A DNA stretch of 64,000 nucleotides from Pontibacter sp. Tf4 (GCF_014212495.1 NZ_JACKZC010000001.1:248001-312000), one strand, 5' to 3'; counted from the first letter of the stretch, positions 17,576 to 27,147 are shown. The notes: generated by a model from the sequence alone, not told the origin. Made by a program: numbers and translations.

Positions 17576-18385
17576 ATGCAATACGACCCGATAAAGCGGG
17601 TACTGGGCGACGTTTTTAACAAAACGCCCTTCCTGCGTCGTGTATTTTTTAATTTACTGGACCTGTTGCTGCTGCGTACGTGGCATGTACATAAAGAGCT
17701 CCGCAAGTGGGCCGAAAGCCGCCGTGGCCAGGAACAGAACATTTTAGATGCCGGTGCCGGCTTCGGGCAGTACACCTACTACCTGTCTGGCATGAGCTCG
17801 AAGTGGAACATTCTGGCTGTGGACGTAAAAGAAGAGCAGGTATCGGATAACAACCGGTTTATGCGCGCCCTGAACAGGCACAACGTCCTGTTTAAAATAG
17901 CAGACCTGGTACATTTCCGCCAACCAGAGACCTACGACCTTATCCTTTCTGTAGACGTGATGGAGCATATCCTGGAAGACGTGGATGTGTTCGAAAACTT
18001 CTATGCCTCGATGCGTCCGGGCGGGATGCTGGTTATTTCTACTCCATCTGACCAGGGAGGCTCCGACGTGCATGGCGACGACGAAACATCTTTTATAGAA
18101 GAGCACGTACGCGACGGGTATAACATAAACGAGATACAGGAAAAGCTGCGCACTGCAGGTTTCAGCAAGATAGAAGCCCGTTATTCTTATGGCAAGCCGG
18201 GGCAGATCTCCTGGCGACTGTCTATGAAGTACCCGATGCTGATGCTGAACACATCAAAACTATTCTTTATAGTGCTGCCGTTTTACTATCTTGTTACATT
18301 CCCGTTCAGCCTTGTACTTAACTGGCTGGATGTGAATAACCGCCACACATCCGGCACCGGCCTTATAGTTAAAGCCTGGAAGTAA
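17576..18385 (+). CDS. Class I SAM-dependent methyltransferase
   Basis: A 269-residue protein with the Rossmann-type methyltransferase fold. Motif I is ILDAGAGFGQYTYYL (about residues 59-73), followed by an acidic end of strand 2 (AVDVKEEQ) and the motif ILSVDVMEHILEDVDVF. A hydrophobic segment of about 20 residues near 228-248 suggests membrane association. The substrate cannot be told; similar proteins modify quinones, lipids or glycans. It sits 21 bases after rbfA and before the LolC/E-type permease gene. Confidence 0.85.
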   Translation: MQYDPIKRVLGDVFNKTPFLRRVFFNLLDLLLLRTWHVHKELRKWAESRRGQEQNILDAGAGFGQYTYYLSGMSSKWNILAVDVKEEQVSDNNRFMRALNRHNVLFKIADLVHFRQPETYDLILSVDVMEHILEDVDVFENFYASMRPGGMLVISTPSDQGGSDVHGDDETSFIEEHVRDGYNINEIQEKLRTAGFSKIEARYSYGKPGQISWRLSMKYPMLMLNTSKLFFIVLPFYYLVTFPFSLVLNWLDVNNRHTSGTGLIVKAWK

Positions 18386-18489
18386 TTGATGGTTGATTGT
18401 TAAATTGTTGATTGTTGTATCAGTATGTAACTATAGTTCGATTAAACAAGAAGTTAAAAACAATTAACAATCAGCAATAAGCAATATAA
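18385..18489. repeat. Intergenic gap bounded by imperfect inverted arms
   Basis: Left arm near 18393-18417 contains GGTTGATTGTTAAATTGTTG; right arm near 18456-18484 contains ACAATTAACAATCAGCAATA, its approximate inverse complement. A perfect AACTATAGTT (18429-18438) lies between them. The structure fills the whole gap between two co-directional genes. Confidence 0.5.
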
Positions 18490-19713
18490 ATGAACGTCCC
18501 TTTTCTCATAGCAAAGCGCTACTTCTTCTCTAAAAAGAAGCGGAACATCATCAGCATAATTTCCAATATTGCGATGATAGGCGTAGCTGTGGGCTCTATG
18601 GCGTTGATTATAGTGCTATCGGTGTTTAACGGGTTAGAGGATCTGATCCGGAAAATTTACTCGAGCTTTGACCCGGACCTGAAGATAACGGTGGTAGAGG
18701 GCAAGGCTTTTGAGACCGATACCGAATTTATGAACCGTATCCGCCGCTTGCCGGGCGTAGCTGTGGTATCGGAGGTGATTGAAGACAATGCCCTGCTCCG
18801 CTACAACGACCGCCAGATGGTGGTGAAAATGAAGGGCGTAAGTGAGAACTTCTTTCAGCAGAACGAGATAGACACATCGGTGGTGGAAGGCCAACACGAG
18901 CTGATTCGCGATGGACAGTATTATGCGTTGGTGGGCCGCGGTGTGCAATACCAGTTATCTATAAAGCCCGGAAACCAGTTTGTGCCCATGCAGTTCCTGT
19001 ATCCGCGCAACACCAAGTTTAACCCCATGAACCCCGAAGGCGCTTTCAACAGTTTGCCTATACTACCGGGCGGAGTGTTTGCCATTGAGCGCCAGTACGA
19101 CGATGCTTATGTTTTTGTGCCCCTCAATTATGCCGCCGAACTGCTGGAGTATGGCCGTAAGCGCACTGCCCTGGAAATAAAGGTGGAAGATGGCTACCGC
19201 ATTGAGCAGGTAAAACAATCGTTGCAGCAACTATTGGGCGATAAATTCAGGATACAGAACAGCGACGAGCAACACACCAGTTTGCTACGGGCCGTAAAAG
19301 TAGAGAAGCTGTTTGTATTCGTAACATTCGCCTTTATACTCTTCATAGCGTCGCTCAACATCTTTTTCTCCCTTTCGATGCTGGTTATCGACAAGAAGAA
19401 GGATATTGCCATACTGGCTTCGATGGGCGCCACGGCCACTACCATCCGGAACATCTTCTTATTTGAAGGAGCGCTGGTTGCTTTTATCGGGGCTGCCTAC
19501 GGGCTGTCGATGGGTATGCTGGTGTGTAACCTGCAGCAAACGTTTGGTCTGGTAAGCATGGGCATGGCCACATCGCTCATCGAGGCGTATCCGATCAAGA
19601 TGAAGATCCAGGATTTTGTATTAACCGGAGCAGCTATCGTTATCATTACCTTGTTGGTTTCTATCAGGCCGGCACGCAAGGCTGCTGCCATGTCGGTAAC
19701 CGAGAATATTTAA
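18490..19713 (+). CDS. ABC transporter permease, LolC/LolE family
   Basis: Inner-membrane permease of the MacB/FtsX class, likely part of the system that releases lipoproteins towards the outer membrane. One helix lies near residues 25-45 (with GVAVGSMALIIVLSVFNGLE), then a periplasmic domain of about 230 residues, then three helices with the FtsX pattern near 275-400 (KKKDIAILASMGAT, LFEGALVAFIGAAYG). At 407 residues it matches LolC/LolE. No LolD ATPase gene is adjacent. Confidence 0.9.
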   Translation: MNVPFLIAKRYFFSKKKRNIISIISNIAMIGVAVGSMALIIVLSVFNGLEDLIRKIYSSFDPDLKITVVEGKAFETDTEFMNRIRRLPGVAVVSEVIEDNALLRYNDRQMVVKMKGVSENFFQQNEIDTSVVEGQHELIRDGQYYALVGRGVQYQLSIKPGNQFVPMQFLYPRNTKFNPMNPEGAFNSLPILPGGVFAIERQYDDAYVFVPLNYAAELLEYGRKRTALEIKVEDGYRIEQVKQSLQQLLGDKFRIQNSDEQHTSLLRAVKVEKLFVFVTFAFILFIASLNIFFSLSMLVIDKKKDIAILASMGATATTIRNIFLFEGALVAFIGAAYGLSMGMLVCNLQQTFGLVSMGMATSLIEAYPIKMKIQDFVLTGAAIVIITLLVSIRPARKAAAMSVTENI

Positions 19714-19898
19714 CTTTTCCAGCCCTGCCCCAACTAAAGTTCCGGGGTATTTTTCCTGATTTATGTTGTGTTATAAAACATTAGCCTGCTACTTCGGGTT
19801 ATTGCCTGAAATTACGCGTGCATACCAACGAAAAGCCTGATTTTAATAGGTTCTGACCATAATTAGAGGTAAATTCGTAGTCCGAAATTGTATCTGGC

Positions 19899-22823
19899 AT
19901 GAAAGTTCACACTACTCAGCCTTTTCAGGTAGTTTATTCCTTGTTCGAGCACGAATACCTCGGCTTCCTTTTTGAATCTTTTGTAGTTCAGGTGAACTCG
20001 CGTGGGCAGCTCACTTTTCAACATCAGAACATCTCCGCAAAGAACGCCGAAGAGTTTGGCGCACGGCTCGATGCTAATGATTTTAAGCTGGTGCAGCTCA
20101 TGGACCAGATACAGCAGGATGCAGTCCTTAAAAAGTTCTCGCCTAAGAAGATGTCGCCTGCTGATTTTTTCCTGAAAGTTTACGACCCTGAAAAAGGAGA
20201 CAAGCCGCTGCAGGAAAGAATAAGCCAGCACATGCAGTCGCGGATGAGCAAAATACTGGATATGTTGCCGGGTAAGCAGACCTATATTATGGGCAAGGAC
20301 GGCGAACCAACCTGGAAGAAACTCACCTTTGCGCCAGAGAAAGCATCGGTGCTGTTCCATTTCCGCCGCAACGAAGACAATACCCATTACTTCCCGACTA
20401 TAAAATATGCCGGCCAGAAGCTGGAGTTTATGTATAAGGGGGCCTCGCTGCTTTGCTACGAGCCAGCCTGGCTGATGCTGAACGATACTGTCTATAGTTT
20501 TGACAAGCCGATAGATGGTAAAAAGCTGCAGCCTTTCCTGAACAAGAAGTTTATAGCTATTCCCCGCAACTTAGAAGAGAACTACTACCGCAAGTTTGTA
20601 ACCCAGCTGGTGGAGTCGTTTGATGTGTATGCGAAGGGCTTTGATATCAACACCGATAAGTATAGCCCGCAGCCGTTGCTGCAATTCTCCGCTATAAAAG
20701 CAGCAAACGTGCCGGAGCTTTTTGCCAAAGGTTACTCTGAAGCAAAAGCAGACCGCGAGCCGGATAAGATCCTGTTTGAGCTGAACTATAGGTATGGGCA
20801 GAGCGAAGTACCGGCATCTGAAAACAAGAAAGTAAGCGTACACCTCGAAAAAACAGCTGAATCTTACATCTTCCACAGGCTGAGCCGCGATACCACCCGC
20901 GAAAAAGAGATCTGTAAAGAACTAAGTAAAACCGGACTGGAGCTGAAAGCCGGGAAAGCCGTGCTGGAAAAAGGCGAAGCATTTGCCTGGCTTGGTGCCA
21001 ACATACCGGTGCTGGAGGCCAAAGGCTACTCTATAAAACAGTTAGACAGGAGCAACAAGCATTACTTTGTGGGCGATGTGGCCATAGAAGTAGGCATTAC
21101 GGAAAACAACGACTGGTTTGATGTGCACGGCAGTGTGCGTTTCGGCGAGTTTGTTATCCCGTTTATAAAGCTGAAGCACCACATCCTGACTAAAAACAAC
21201 GAGTTTGTGCTGCCTAACGGCCAGGTAGCCATTATTCCGGATGAGTGGTTTACGCAGTACATAGAGCTGTTCGCGTTCTCGGAGGGCGATGAGCAGATGA
21301 CCTTGCGCAAACACCACATGGCCCTGGTAAACGACCTGCAGAACGGCAACCTGGCGCAGGTAACTATGAGCCGTAAGCTGGAGAAATTGCGCGAGTTTGA
21401 GACAATAGAAGACCATCCGCTGCCGGCCGGTTTTATGGGAGAGCTTCGGCCTTACCAAAAGGCGGGCTACAACTGGCTGCATTTTGTGCAGAACTATAAG
21501 TTTGGTGGTTGCCTTGCCGATGACATGGGCCTTGGTAAAACCGTGCAGACGCTGGCCATGCTGCAACACCGCAAAGAACATGGTGCTGAGGCGGCATCGC
21601 TGCTGGTAATGCCTACTTCGCTGATCTATAACTGGATGCACGAAGCACAGAAATTTACGCCAAACCTGCGTGTACTGACTTACACCGGCACCTATCGCAA
21701 CAAAGATATCTCGCAGTTCCAGGACTACGATGTGGTGCTGACCTCGTATGGCATTGTGCGCCTGGATGCAACGCTGCTGCAACAATACTACTTCGACTAT
21801 ATTATTCTGGATGAGTCGCAGGCTATTAAAAATCCGGATTCTACTACCTCCAAATCGGTAAGGGCGCTTAAGTCGAAGCACAGGCTGATACTTACCGGTA
21901 CGCCCGTGGAGAACAGCACGATGGATTTGTGGTCGCAGATGTCGTTCATTAACCCGGGTCTGTTGGGTAATCAGCACTTTTTCAGAAAAGAGTTTCTGAA
22001 ACCGATAGAGAAGCTGAAGGACGAGCAGAAAACCCGTAAGCTGCATGCGCTGATCAAGCCGTTTATTCTGCGCAGGCACAAGTCGCAGGTGGCTAAGGAG
22101 TTGCCCGAAAAAGTAGAGCACACGACTTTCTGTAAAATGACGGAAGAGCAGGAGCACGCTTACGAAGAGACCAAATCGTATTACCGCAACAAGATATTAA
22201 AAGACCTGGAAGAGAACGGACTGGCCAATACACAGTTTGTGCTGTTGCAGGGCCTGATGAAGCTGCGCCAGATTGCCAACCACCCACTGATGGCCGACCC
22301 GAACTATGAAGGCGAATCAGGGAAGATAAAGGAAGTGCTGCGCTTAACCCGGAATGTGGTGGGCAAAGGGCATAAGGTGTTGATATTTAGTCAGTTTGTA
22401 AAGCACCTGGAAATTGTGCGTGCTGCCCTGAACGAGCGCGATATAAAATATGCGTACCTGGATGGCAACACTAAAAACCGGCAGGCCCAGGTAGAGCTTT
22501 TCCAGAAAGACGAAAGCATACAGGTTTTCCTGATCTCGATGAAAGCCGGTGGCGTAGGCCTTAACCTGACAGCTGCAGACTATGTGTTTATCCTGGACCC
22601 ATGGTGGAACCCGGCCGTAGAAGCACAGGCCGTAGACAGGGCGCACCGCATCGGGCAGCAGAACACGGTATTTACCTATAAGTTTATCACTAAAAACTCT
22701 GTAGAAGAAAAAATACTGGCCCTGCAAAACCGCAAACTGCAACTGGTAAACGACCTGATCTCGACTGACGAGAACGTGATCAAAAGCCTGACCAAGGAAG
22801 ACATAGACAACCTGCTTAGTTAA
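19899..22823 (+). CDS. SNF2-family DNA-dependent ATPase / helicase
   Basis: A 974-residue Swi2/Snf2 protein. The N-terminal half (to about 500) is unassigned. The ATPase motor follows: Walker A in DDMGLGKTVQT (about 541-551), Walker B DESQ (about 638), motif III LTGTPVENS, and the C-terminal lobe with VFLISMKAGGVGLNLTAAD and DPWWNPAVEAQAVDRAHRIGQ-type motifs V and VI (about 900). Bacterial members act on DNA-protein complexes, RNA polymerase recycling or repair; the precise role is unknown. It is flanked by gaps holding repeat-like arms and stands as a single gene. Confidence 0.93.
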   Translation: MKVHTTQPFQVVYSLFEHEYLGFLFESFVVQVNSRGQLTFQHQNISAKNAEEFGARLDANDFKLVQLMDQIQQDAVLKKFSPKKMSPADFFLKVYDPEKGDKPLQERISQHMQSRMSKILDMLPGKQTYIMGKDGEPTWKKLTFAPEKASVLFHFRRNEDNTHYFPTIKYAGQKLEFMYKGASLLCYEPAWLMLNDTVYSFDKPIDGKKLQPFLNKKFIAIPRNLEENYYRKFVTQLVESFDVYAKGFDINTDKYSPQPLLQFSAIKAANVPELFAKGYSEAKADREPDKILFELNYRYGQSEVPASENKKVSVHLEKTAESYIFHRLSRDTTREKEICKELSKTGLELKAGKAVLEKGEAFAWLGANIPVLEAKGYSIKQLDRSNKHYFVGDVAIEVGITENNDWFDVHGSVRFGEFVIPFIKLKHHILTKNNEFVLPNGQVAIIPDEWFTQYIELFAFSEGDEQMTLRKHHMALVNDLQNGNLAQVTMSRKLEKLREFETIEDHPLPAGFMGELRPYQKAGYNWLHFVQNYKFGGCLADDMGLGKTVQTLAMLQHRKEHGAEAASLLVMPTSLIYNWMHEAQKFTPNLRVLTYTGTYRNKDISQFQDYDVVLTSYGIVRLDATLLQQYYFDYIILDESQAIKNPDSTTSKSVRALKSKHRLILTGTPVENSTMDLWSQMSFINPGLLGNQHFFRKEFLKPIEKLKDEQKTRKLHALIKPFILRRHKSQVAKELPEKVEHTTFCKMTEEQEHAYEETKSYYRNKILKDLEENGLANTQFVLLQGLMKLRQIANHPLMADPNYEGESGKIKEVLRLTRNVVGKGHKVLIFSQFVKHLEIVRAALNERDIKYAYLDGNTKNRQAQVELFQKDESIQVFLISMKAGGVGLNLTAADYVFILDPWWNPAVEAQAVDRAHRIGQQNTVFTYKFITKNSVEEKILALQNRKLQLVNDLISTDENVIKSLTKEDIDNLLS

Positions 22824-23063
22824 TTGTTGATTGCTGGTTGTTAATTGCTGACCTGGTAAGGATTAAAAGCCGCTGCATTTATAGTTGCAGCGGCGTTTTT
22901 ATTGGCACAAACTATAACTTTTATAGTTGTCTATAGTTTACCTTCAAACACAATCTATTGTCATCCCAACGTCTGGAGAGATCCGTCTTAAGCTGTGACA
23001 GATTTCTCGATAGGCTCGAAATAACAATACAAAGTTTACCAATCAGCAATCAACAACCAAACA
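22822..23063. repeat. Intergenic gap bounded by inverted TGATTG-type arms
   Basis: Left arm TTAATTGTTGATTGCTGGTT begins at the helicase stop codon (22822). Right arm near 23041-23060 reads AATCAGCAATCAACAACCAA, its approximate inverse complement, ending at the next start codon. Between them are a terminator and an AT-rich stretch with CTATAGTT. Confidence 0.55.
22869..22900 (+). terminator. Terminator of the SNF2 gene
   Basis: GCCGCTGCA (22869-22877) pairs with TGCAGCGGC (22886-22894), followed by GTTTTTATT. It lies 46 bases after the stop codon. Confidence 0.85.
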
Positions 23064-23504
23064 GTGCAGCTACATCTTAAGACCAATGTCAGGCAGAACT
23101 ATAGGCAGGTGTTTGATGCATTTGATGAACAGCTGTTCCGAAAACTGGCACCGCCCTACCCTAAGTTAAAGCTCATTAGGTTTGATGGCTCTGAACCCGG
23201 TAATGTGGTGGAAGTAGAACTACAGACAGGCATAAAATCCTATAGTTGGACCAGCCTGATAACCGAGCGAACTATAACCGACACCGAAGCCTGGTTTATA
23301 GATGAAGGACAAATCCTGCCGCCCCCACTCAAGCGATGGCACCATAAACACCTGGTAACGGCAAATAAAAGCGGCGCTACCATCCACGACATTATAAACT
23401 ATAGTTCGGGTAATAAGATGTTAGATCTGGCGCTTTACCCGTTTATGCTGGCAGGCTTTGGCATGCGCAAACCAATTTACCAGAAGGTGTTCGGTAAAGT
23501 ATAA
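23064..23504 (+). CDS. SRPBCC-like protein in the carotenoid cluster
   Basis: A 146-residue soluble protein with the layout of the START/SRPBCC ligand-binding fold: an N-terminal strand and helix (QVFDAFDEQLFRKLAPPYPKLKL), mid-protein strands (VVEVELQTGIKSYSW) and a C-terminal helix. Start is GTG. It lies 64 bases upstream of the carotenoid desaturase gene on the same strand, so a carotenoid-related role is suggested by position. No catalytic residues recognised. Confidence 0.7.
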   Translation: MQLHLKTNVRQNYRQVFDAFDEQLFRKLAPPYPKLKLIRFDGSEPGNVVEVELQTGIKSYSWTSLITERTITDTEAWFIDEGQILPPPLKRWHHKHLVTANKSGATIHDIINYSSGNKMLDLALYPFMLAGFGMRKPIYQKVFGKV

Positions 23505-23568
23505 GTCACGAAAACCTTTCGGGGAGATTTGAGTTTAGTGCACAGGATATATAAACGTACCCCAACGC

Positions 23569-25041
23569 ATGGCGAAAGCGGCAATTATCGGAGCAGGTAT
23601 AGGTGGCATTGCAGCAAGCATACGGCTGGCTGTAAAAGGCTATGCTGTTACGGTTTTTGAAGCCAACGAGAGCTTTGGCGGTAAAATGCACGAGTTCTGG
23701 CTGGGCAACTATAGGTTTGATGCCGGCCCCTCGCTGTTTACCTTGCCGCACCTGGTAGATGAACTGTTTACCTTAGCCGGCCGCAACCCATCAGACTACT
23801 TTACTTATACCCGGTTAGACCCGATCACACATTATTTCTGGCCGGATGGCAGCCGTGTAAAAGCCTGGGCCGAGCCGGAGAAATTTGCTGCGGAAGCCGA
23901 ACAACAGTTGGGCGTGCCGAAAGATGCCGTACTGAAAGCCTTAGCCAAAAGTGCCCGGCTCTACAAAGGCACCGCCGATACCTTTCTGCACAAATCGCTG
24001 CATAAACTTAATACTTACCTGAGCCCGGATGTGCTGAAATCGCTGCAATGTTTGCCGGACCTGGGGCTGACCACCACCATGCACGATGCCAACTATAGTT
24101 TGTTTAAAGACCACAGGTTTGTGCAGCTGCTCGACAGGTTTGCGACCTACAACGGCTCCGACCCTTACCAGGCACCGGCCACACTTAACATTATCCCGCA
24201 TCTGGAGCATGGCATCGGCGCTTTTTACCCGAAGGGCGGTATCTATAGTATAGCAGCCAGTCTGGTAAAGTTAGCCGAAGAACTGGGTGTGCAGTTTAAC
24301 TATAACGAGCCGGTCGAGCGGATTGTGGTGCAAAATGGCAAAGCAACGGGCGTACAAACTATAAAAGGCAACTATAGCGCAACTATAGTGGTGAGCAACA
24401 TGGATGTAATGCCAACTTACCGCAAGCTAATGCCCGACCAGCCGGCACCGGAAACCACACTAAGACAACCACGCTCCAGCTCGGCGCTTATCTTTTACTG
24501 GGGTATAAAAAAAGCATTTCCGGAGCTGCACCTACACAACATCTTCTTCAGCCAGAACTATAAAACTGAGTTTGAGCACATCTTCCAGCATAAAACCATC
24601 AGCCCCGACCCGACGGTGTACGTCAACATTACCTCTAAGCTGGAACCTGCAGATGCGCCAGCCGGTAGCGAGAACTGGTTTGTGATGGTAAACGTTCCGC
24701 ACAACCAGGGGCAAAACTGGGCAAAGCTTACCGCCGTTACACGTGAAACAGTAATCCGGAAGCTGAGCCAGATGCTGCAAACCGACCTGGAACCGCGGAT
24801 AGAAGCAGAACAGGTGCTGGATCCGCTGACGATAGAAGCACGTACTTCGTCGTTTGCAGGGGCTTTGTATGGCAGCAGTTCCAACAACCGGATGGCAGCT
24901 TTCCTGCGTCACCCAAACTTTAGCAGTAAACTGAAAGGGCTGTATTTTTGCGGCGGCAGTGTGCACCCTGGTGGCGGCATCCCCTTGTGCTTGTTATCTG
25001 CTAAAATTGTGGCCGACCTGGCTCCTGCCCCTAAACTATAG
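23569..25041 (+). CDS. crtD: Carotenoid desaturase, CrtI/CrtD type
   Basis: FAD-dependent phytoene-desaturase-family enzyme of 490 residues. The N-terminus IIGAGIGGIAASIRLAVKGY is the dinucleotide-binding loop; FEANESFGGKM and the C-terminal GGSVHPGGGIPLCL are family signatures. Adjacency (3 bases) to a CruF-like hydratase favours a 3,4-desaturase (CrtD) acting on hydroxylated carotenoids over a primary phytoene desaturase; the choice is inference from context. The stop codon TAG is supplied by an AACTATAG motif (K-L-stop). Confidence 0.85.
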   Translation: MAKAAIIGAGIGGIAASIRLAVKGYAVTVFEANESFGGKMHEFWLGNYRFDAGPSLFTLPHLVDELFTLAGRNPSDYFTYTRLDPITHYFWPDGSRVKAWAEPEKFAAEAEQQLGVPKDAVLKALAKSARLYKGTADTFLHKSLHKLNTYLSPDVLKSLQCLPDLGLTTTMHDANYSLFKDHRFVQLLDRFATYNGSDPYQAPATLNIIPHLEHGIGAFYPKGGIYSIAASLVKLAEELGVQFNYNEPVERIVVQNGKATGVQTIKGNYSATIVVSNMDVMPTYRKLMPDQPAPETTLRQPRSSSALIFYWGIKKAFPELHLHNIFFSQNYKTEFEHIFQHKTISPDPTVYVNITSKLEPADAPAGSENWFVMVNVPHNQGQNWAKLTAVTRETVIRKLSQMLQTDLEPRIEAEQVLDPLTIEARTSSFAGALYGSSSNNRMAAFLRHPNFSSKLKGLYFCGGSVHPGGGIPLCLLSAKIVADLAPAPKL

Positions 25042-25044
25042 CTT

Positions 25045-25728
25045 ATGAACATGACCGAAACGATACAGGATAGAACGACACTGGCCGCGCCTAAAACAAC
25101 GATAGGTTTTTGGGTAGCGCTGGTAGTGCTGGTTATTTTTCATGCCGTAGGTTTCTGGGGGCTGCAGTTTAGCGGCAAGCCTGTCTATTTTCAGGAACTT
25201 ACGCCGTTAAACCTTATTCTTACCAACATTCTGCTTTTTAGCCTGCACCGCCACTGGAACCTGACGTTTATAGTTTTTGCTTTTGTGGTAACTATAGTTG
25301 GGTTTCTGGCAGAGGTGCTGGGCGTGCACACCGGCTTGCTTTTTGGCAACTATAGTTATGGCAACGCGCTTGGCACAAAACTATGGCAGGTGCCCCTGCT
25401 TATTGGCCTGAACTGGCTGCTGCTGATCTATAGTACCGGAACAATAACCAACCGTTTAAATCAGCCTATAGTTGTAAAAGCGCTGGCCGGCGCAAGCCTG
25501 ATGTTGCTCTATGATTTTTTTATGGAGCCGGTAGCTATGCAATATGATTTCTGGGACTGGAAAAACAGCCACGTGCCATTCTCTAACTACCTGGGCTGGT
25601 TGGGGTTGGCTTTTGTACTGCACCTGTATTTTCATACCTCTGCCTTCTATAAGCAAAATCCGCTGGCACCTTTTGTGTACATGGTGCAGCTGCTGTTCTT
25701 CGTAGCTTTATTTCTGTTCCTGCGCTAA
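25045..25728 (+). CDS. cruF: CruF-like carotenoid 1,2-hydratase, membrane protein
   Basis: A 227-residue integral membrane protein with about seven helices, of the carotenoid biosynthesis protein family that includes CruF and bacterioruberin-pathway hydratases. Motifs include GVHTGLLFGNYSYG (about residues 93-106) and DFFMEPVAMQYDFWDW (about 158-173), whose acidic and aromatic residues are characteristic. It would hydrate the end of an acyclic carotenoid, giving a 1-hydroxy group for CrtD to act next to, a step toward myxol-, saproxanthin- or flexixanthin-type pigments. Only 3 bases separate it from crtD. Other carotenoid genes are not in the window. Confidence 0.85.
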   Translation: MNMTETIQDRTTLAAPKTTIGFWVALVVLVIFHAVGFWGLQFSGKPVYFQELTPLNLILTNILLFSLHRHWNLTFIVFAFVVTIVGFLAEVLGVHTGLLFGNYSYGNALGTKLWQVPLLIGLNWLLLIYSTGTITNRLNQPIVVKALAGASLMLLYDFFMEPVAMQYDFWDWKNSHVPFSNYLGWLGLAFVLHLYFHTSAFYKQNPLAPFVYMVQLLFFVALFLFLR

Positions 25729-25850
25729 ATAAAAAACTATGTATTAAAAAACTATCTATAATTTTACCAGTGCAAACGTATTATCAATTGGCACTTACTT
25801 TGATAAAGTACTGTCTGTGATATAAAGCGTGTTCTGGATAAAATTAGTAG

Positions 25851-26459
25851 ATGACATTTTTAGAAACCATACTGGAGGAGTTGCTGCAGCTGTTTAAGCG
25901 CGAAGGGATAGAAGCAAACTCAGATACAGATATTATCCGGAAACTGGATATACGGCAGTCCACATTTAAGGAGCTGTTTGCCAACCGGCAGGACATGGTA
26001 CTGCAGGTAACCCGCTATGATTTGGAACAGCAGCAGCACCAGCAGACCATTATGCTCCAGAAAGCTTCGAATCCTGTTGAGGAGATCATGATGATACTGC
26101 AGGATGGGATCAGGAGGATTCGTGAGATAAACCCCGTTTATATTGCAGATATGCAGCTGTACCCCGAAGCCTGGCAAGTTAGCATGAACTACATAAGCGA
26201 AAATAACCAGCAGGTAAACGCCGAAATACTGAACCGTGGTGTGGTGCAAGGCTATTTCCGGAAGGACATAAACCTGCAACTGGTTACCAAAATTATTCTG
26301 GAGCAGTTCTTTATGATGGTGAACCCTGTTGTTTTCCCGCCTAACAAATACGACCTGGCCGAAGTGTTCCGGAGCATTTACCTGTACTACGTGCGCGGCA
26401 TCTGTACCGACAAAGGTGGCAGGCTGGCTGAAGAATTTTTTGCGAATAATAATATCTAA
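25851..26459 (+). CDS. TetR/AcrR-type transcriptional regulator
   Basis: A 202-residue helical protein with an N-terminal helix-turn-helix (about residues 1-48, including DIIRKLDIRQSTFKELFANR) and a helical ligand-binding domain (about 70-195), as in TetR regulators. It lies 122 bases after cruF on the same strand and could control the carotenoid genes or itself. The target and ligand are not shown by the sequence. A very strong terminator overlaps its stop codon. Confidence 0.82.
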   Translation: MTFLETILEELLQLFKREGIEANSDTDIIRKLDIRQSTFKELFANRQDMVLQVTRYDLEQQQHQQTIMLQKASNPVEEIMMILQDGIRRIREINPVYIADMQLYPEAWQVSMNYISENNQQVNAEILNRGVVQGYFRKDINLQLVTKIILEQFFMMVNPVVFPPNKYDLAEVFRSIYLYYVRGICTDKGGRLAEEFFANNNI

Positions 26460-26497
26460 AACAAAGGCCCGGGCACTTACGTCCGGGCCTTTGTTTT
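26458..26497. terminator. Strong bidirectional terminator
   Basis: A perfect 15-bp stem (26458-26472 with 26483-26497) with a 10-base loop between convergent genes; A-tract and T-tract flanks allow use from both strands. Confidence 0.9.
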
Positions 26498-26526
26498 ATA
26501 AGGTACTTATAGTTTAAACTATAGTT

Positions 26527-26769
26527 TTAGCTGATAGAAACGCGTACTTTCTGGGTATAGGCACGCAGTGCTGTTTTAAAATCAGTACCGTTATCGTTCA
26601 TTTCGTTCAGGATCCAGACAGCGGCAAGTACGTGTGTCAGTTGCTCGCCTTCGTCGTCTCCTTCTACTTCTATATTCAGGGGCTGTTCCTCAACTATAGC
26701 TGCTTCGGCAGCCATCAGTTCGTCCAGCTTATAGTTTTCTACCAGTTTTTTTATGGCGGGTATCTTCAT
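26527..26769 (-). CDS. Conserved hypothetical protein (DUF6952-like)
   Basis: An 80-residue protein, acidic in the middle, starting MKIPAIKKLVENYKLDEL. It resembles a small Bacteroidota family (DUF6952) usually found beside a thioredoxin gene, as here: the thioredoxin gene ends 2 bases upstream. It has no cysteine and no membrane helix, so it is not a redox enzyme itself. Probable co-transcription with thioredoxin suggests a linked role; function unknown. Confidence 0.75.
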   Translation of the reverse strand: MKIPAIKKLVENYKLDELMAAEAAIVEEQPLNIEVEGDDEGEQLTHVLAAVWILNEMNDNGTDFKTALRAYTQKVRVSIS

Positions 26770-26771
26770 AA

Positions 26772-27092
26772 TTAAGCATCTAATTTATGGATCAGTTCAC
26801 GAACGGCTTCTTCTTTGCTGGCAGCTACAGAGTCTACCAGCTGTCCGTTCTTAAAAATAGCGAAGAAAGGTAGGTTCGTTACGCTGGCCAGTTTGCGGGC
26901 TTCCGGGCTTGTTTCGGCGTTCACATCTACAAAAGCTACGTTCGCAAAAGCTTCGTCGTCAGACATACGCTTGAATTTCGGAGAAAATAAACGGCAGCTG
27001 CCACACCAGTCAGCATAGTATTTCACTACCACCTTCTGGTTCGAGTTAAGTACCTGTGTAAAATCGTTGTCAGTTGCTACTATTACAGCCAT
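26772..27092 (-). CDS. Thioredoxin-family protein
   Basis: A 106-residue cytosolic thioredoxin-fold protein with redox motif WCGSC (Cys30, Cys33) instead of the classical WCGPC, and the cis-proline in TNLPFFAIFKNGQ. The serine replacing proline could shift its redox potential. First gene of a likely two-gene operon with the small protein 2 bases downstream. A candidate TACTTTTG promoter box lies upstream. Confidence 0.9.
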   Translation of the reverse strand: MAVIVATDNDFTQVLNSNQKVVVKYYADWCGSCRLFSPKFKRMSDDEAFANVAFVDVNAETSPEARKLASVTNLPFFAIFKNGQLVDSVAASKEEAVRELIHKLDA

Positions 27093-27147
27093 ATCATTAT
27101 TGTTAGTGATGTACAGATTTAGTTTTGTCTCTTGTAATAACTACTGT

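Noticed and set aside
21042..22157. Minus-strand frame of 371 codons inside the SNF2 gene
   Set aside because: Antisense to a full SNF2 ATPase motor; the frame is a by-product of codon bias.
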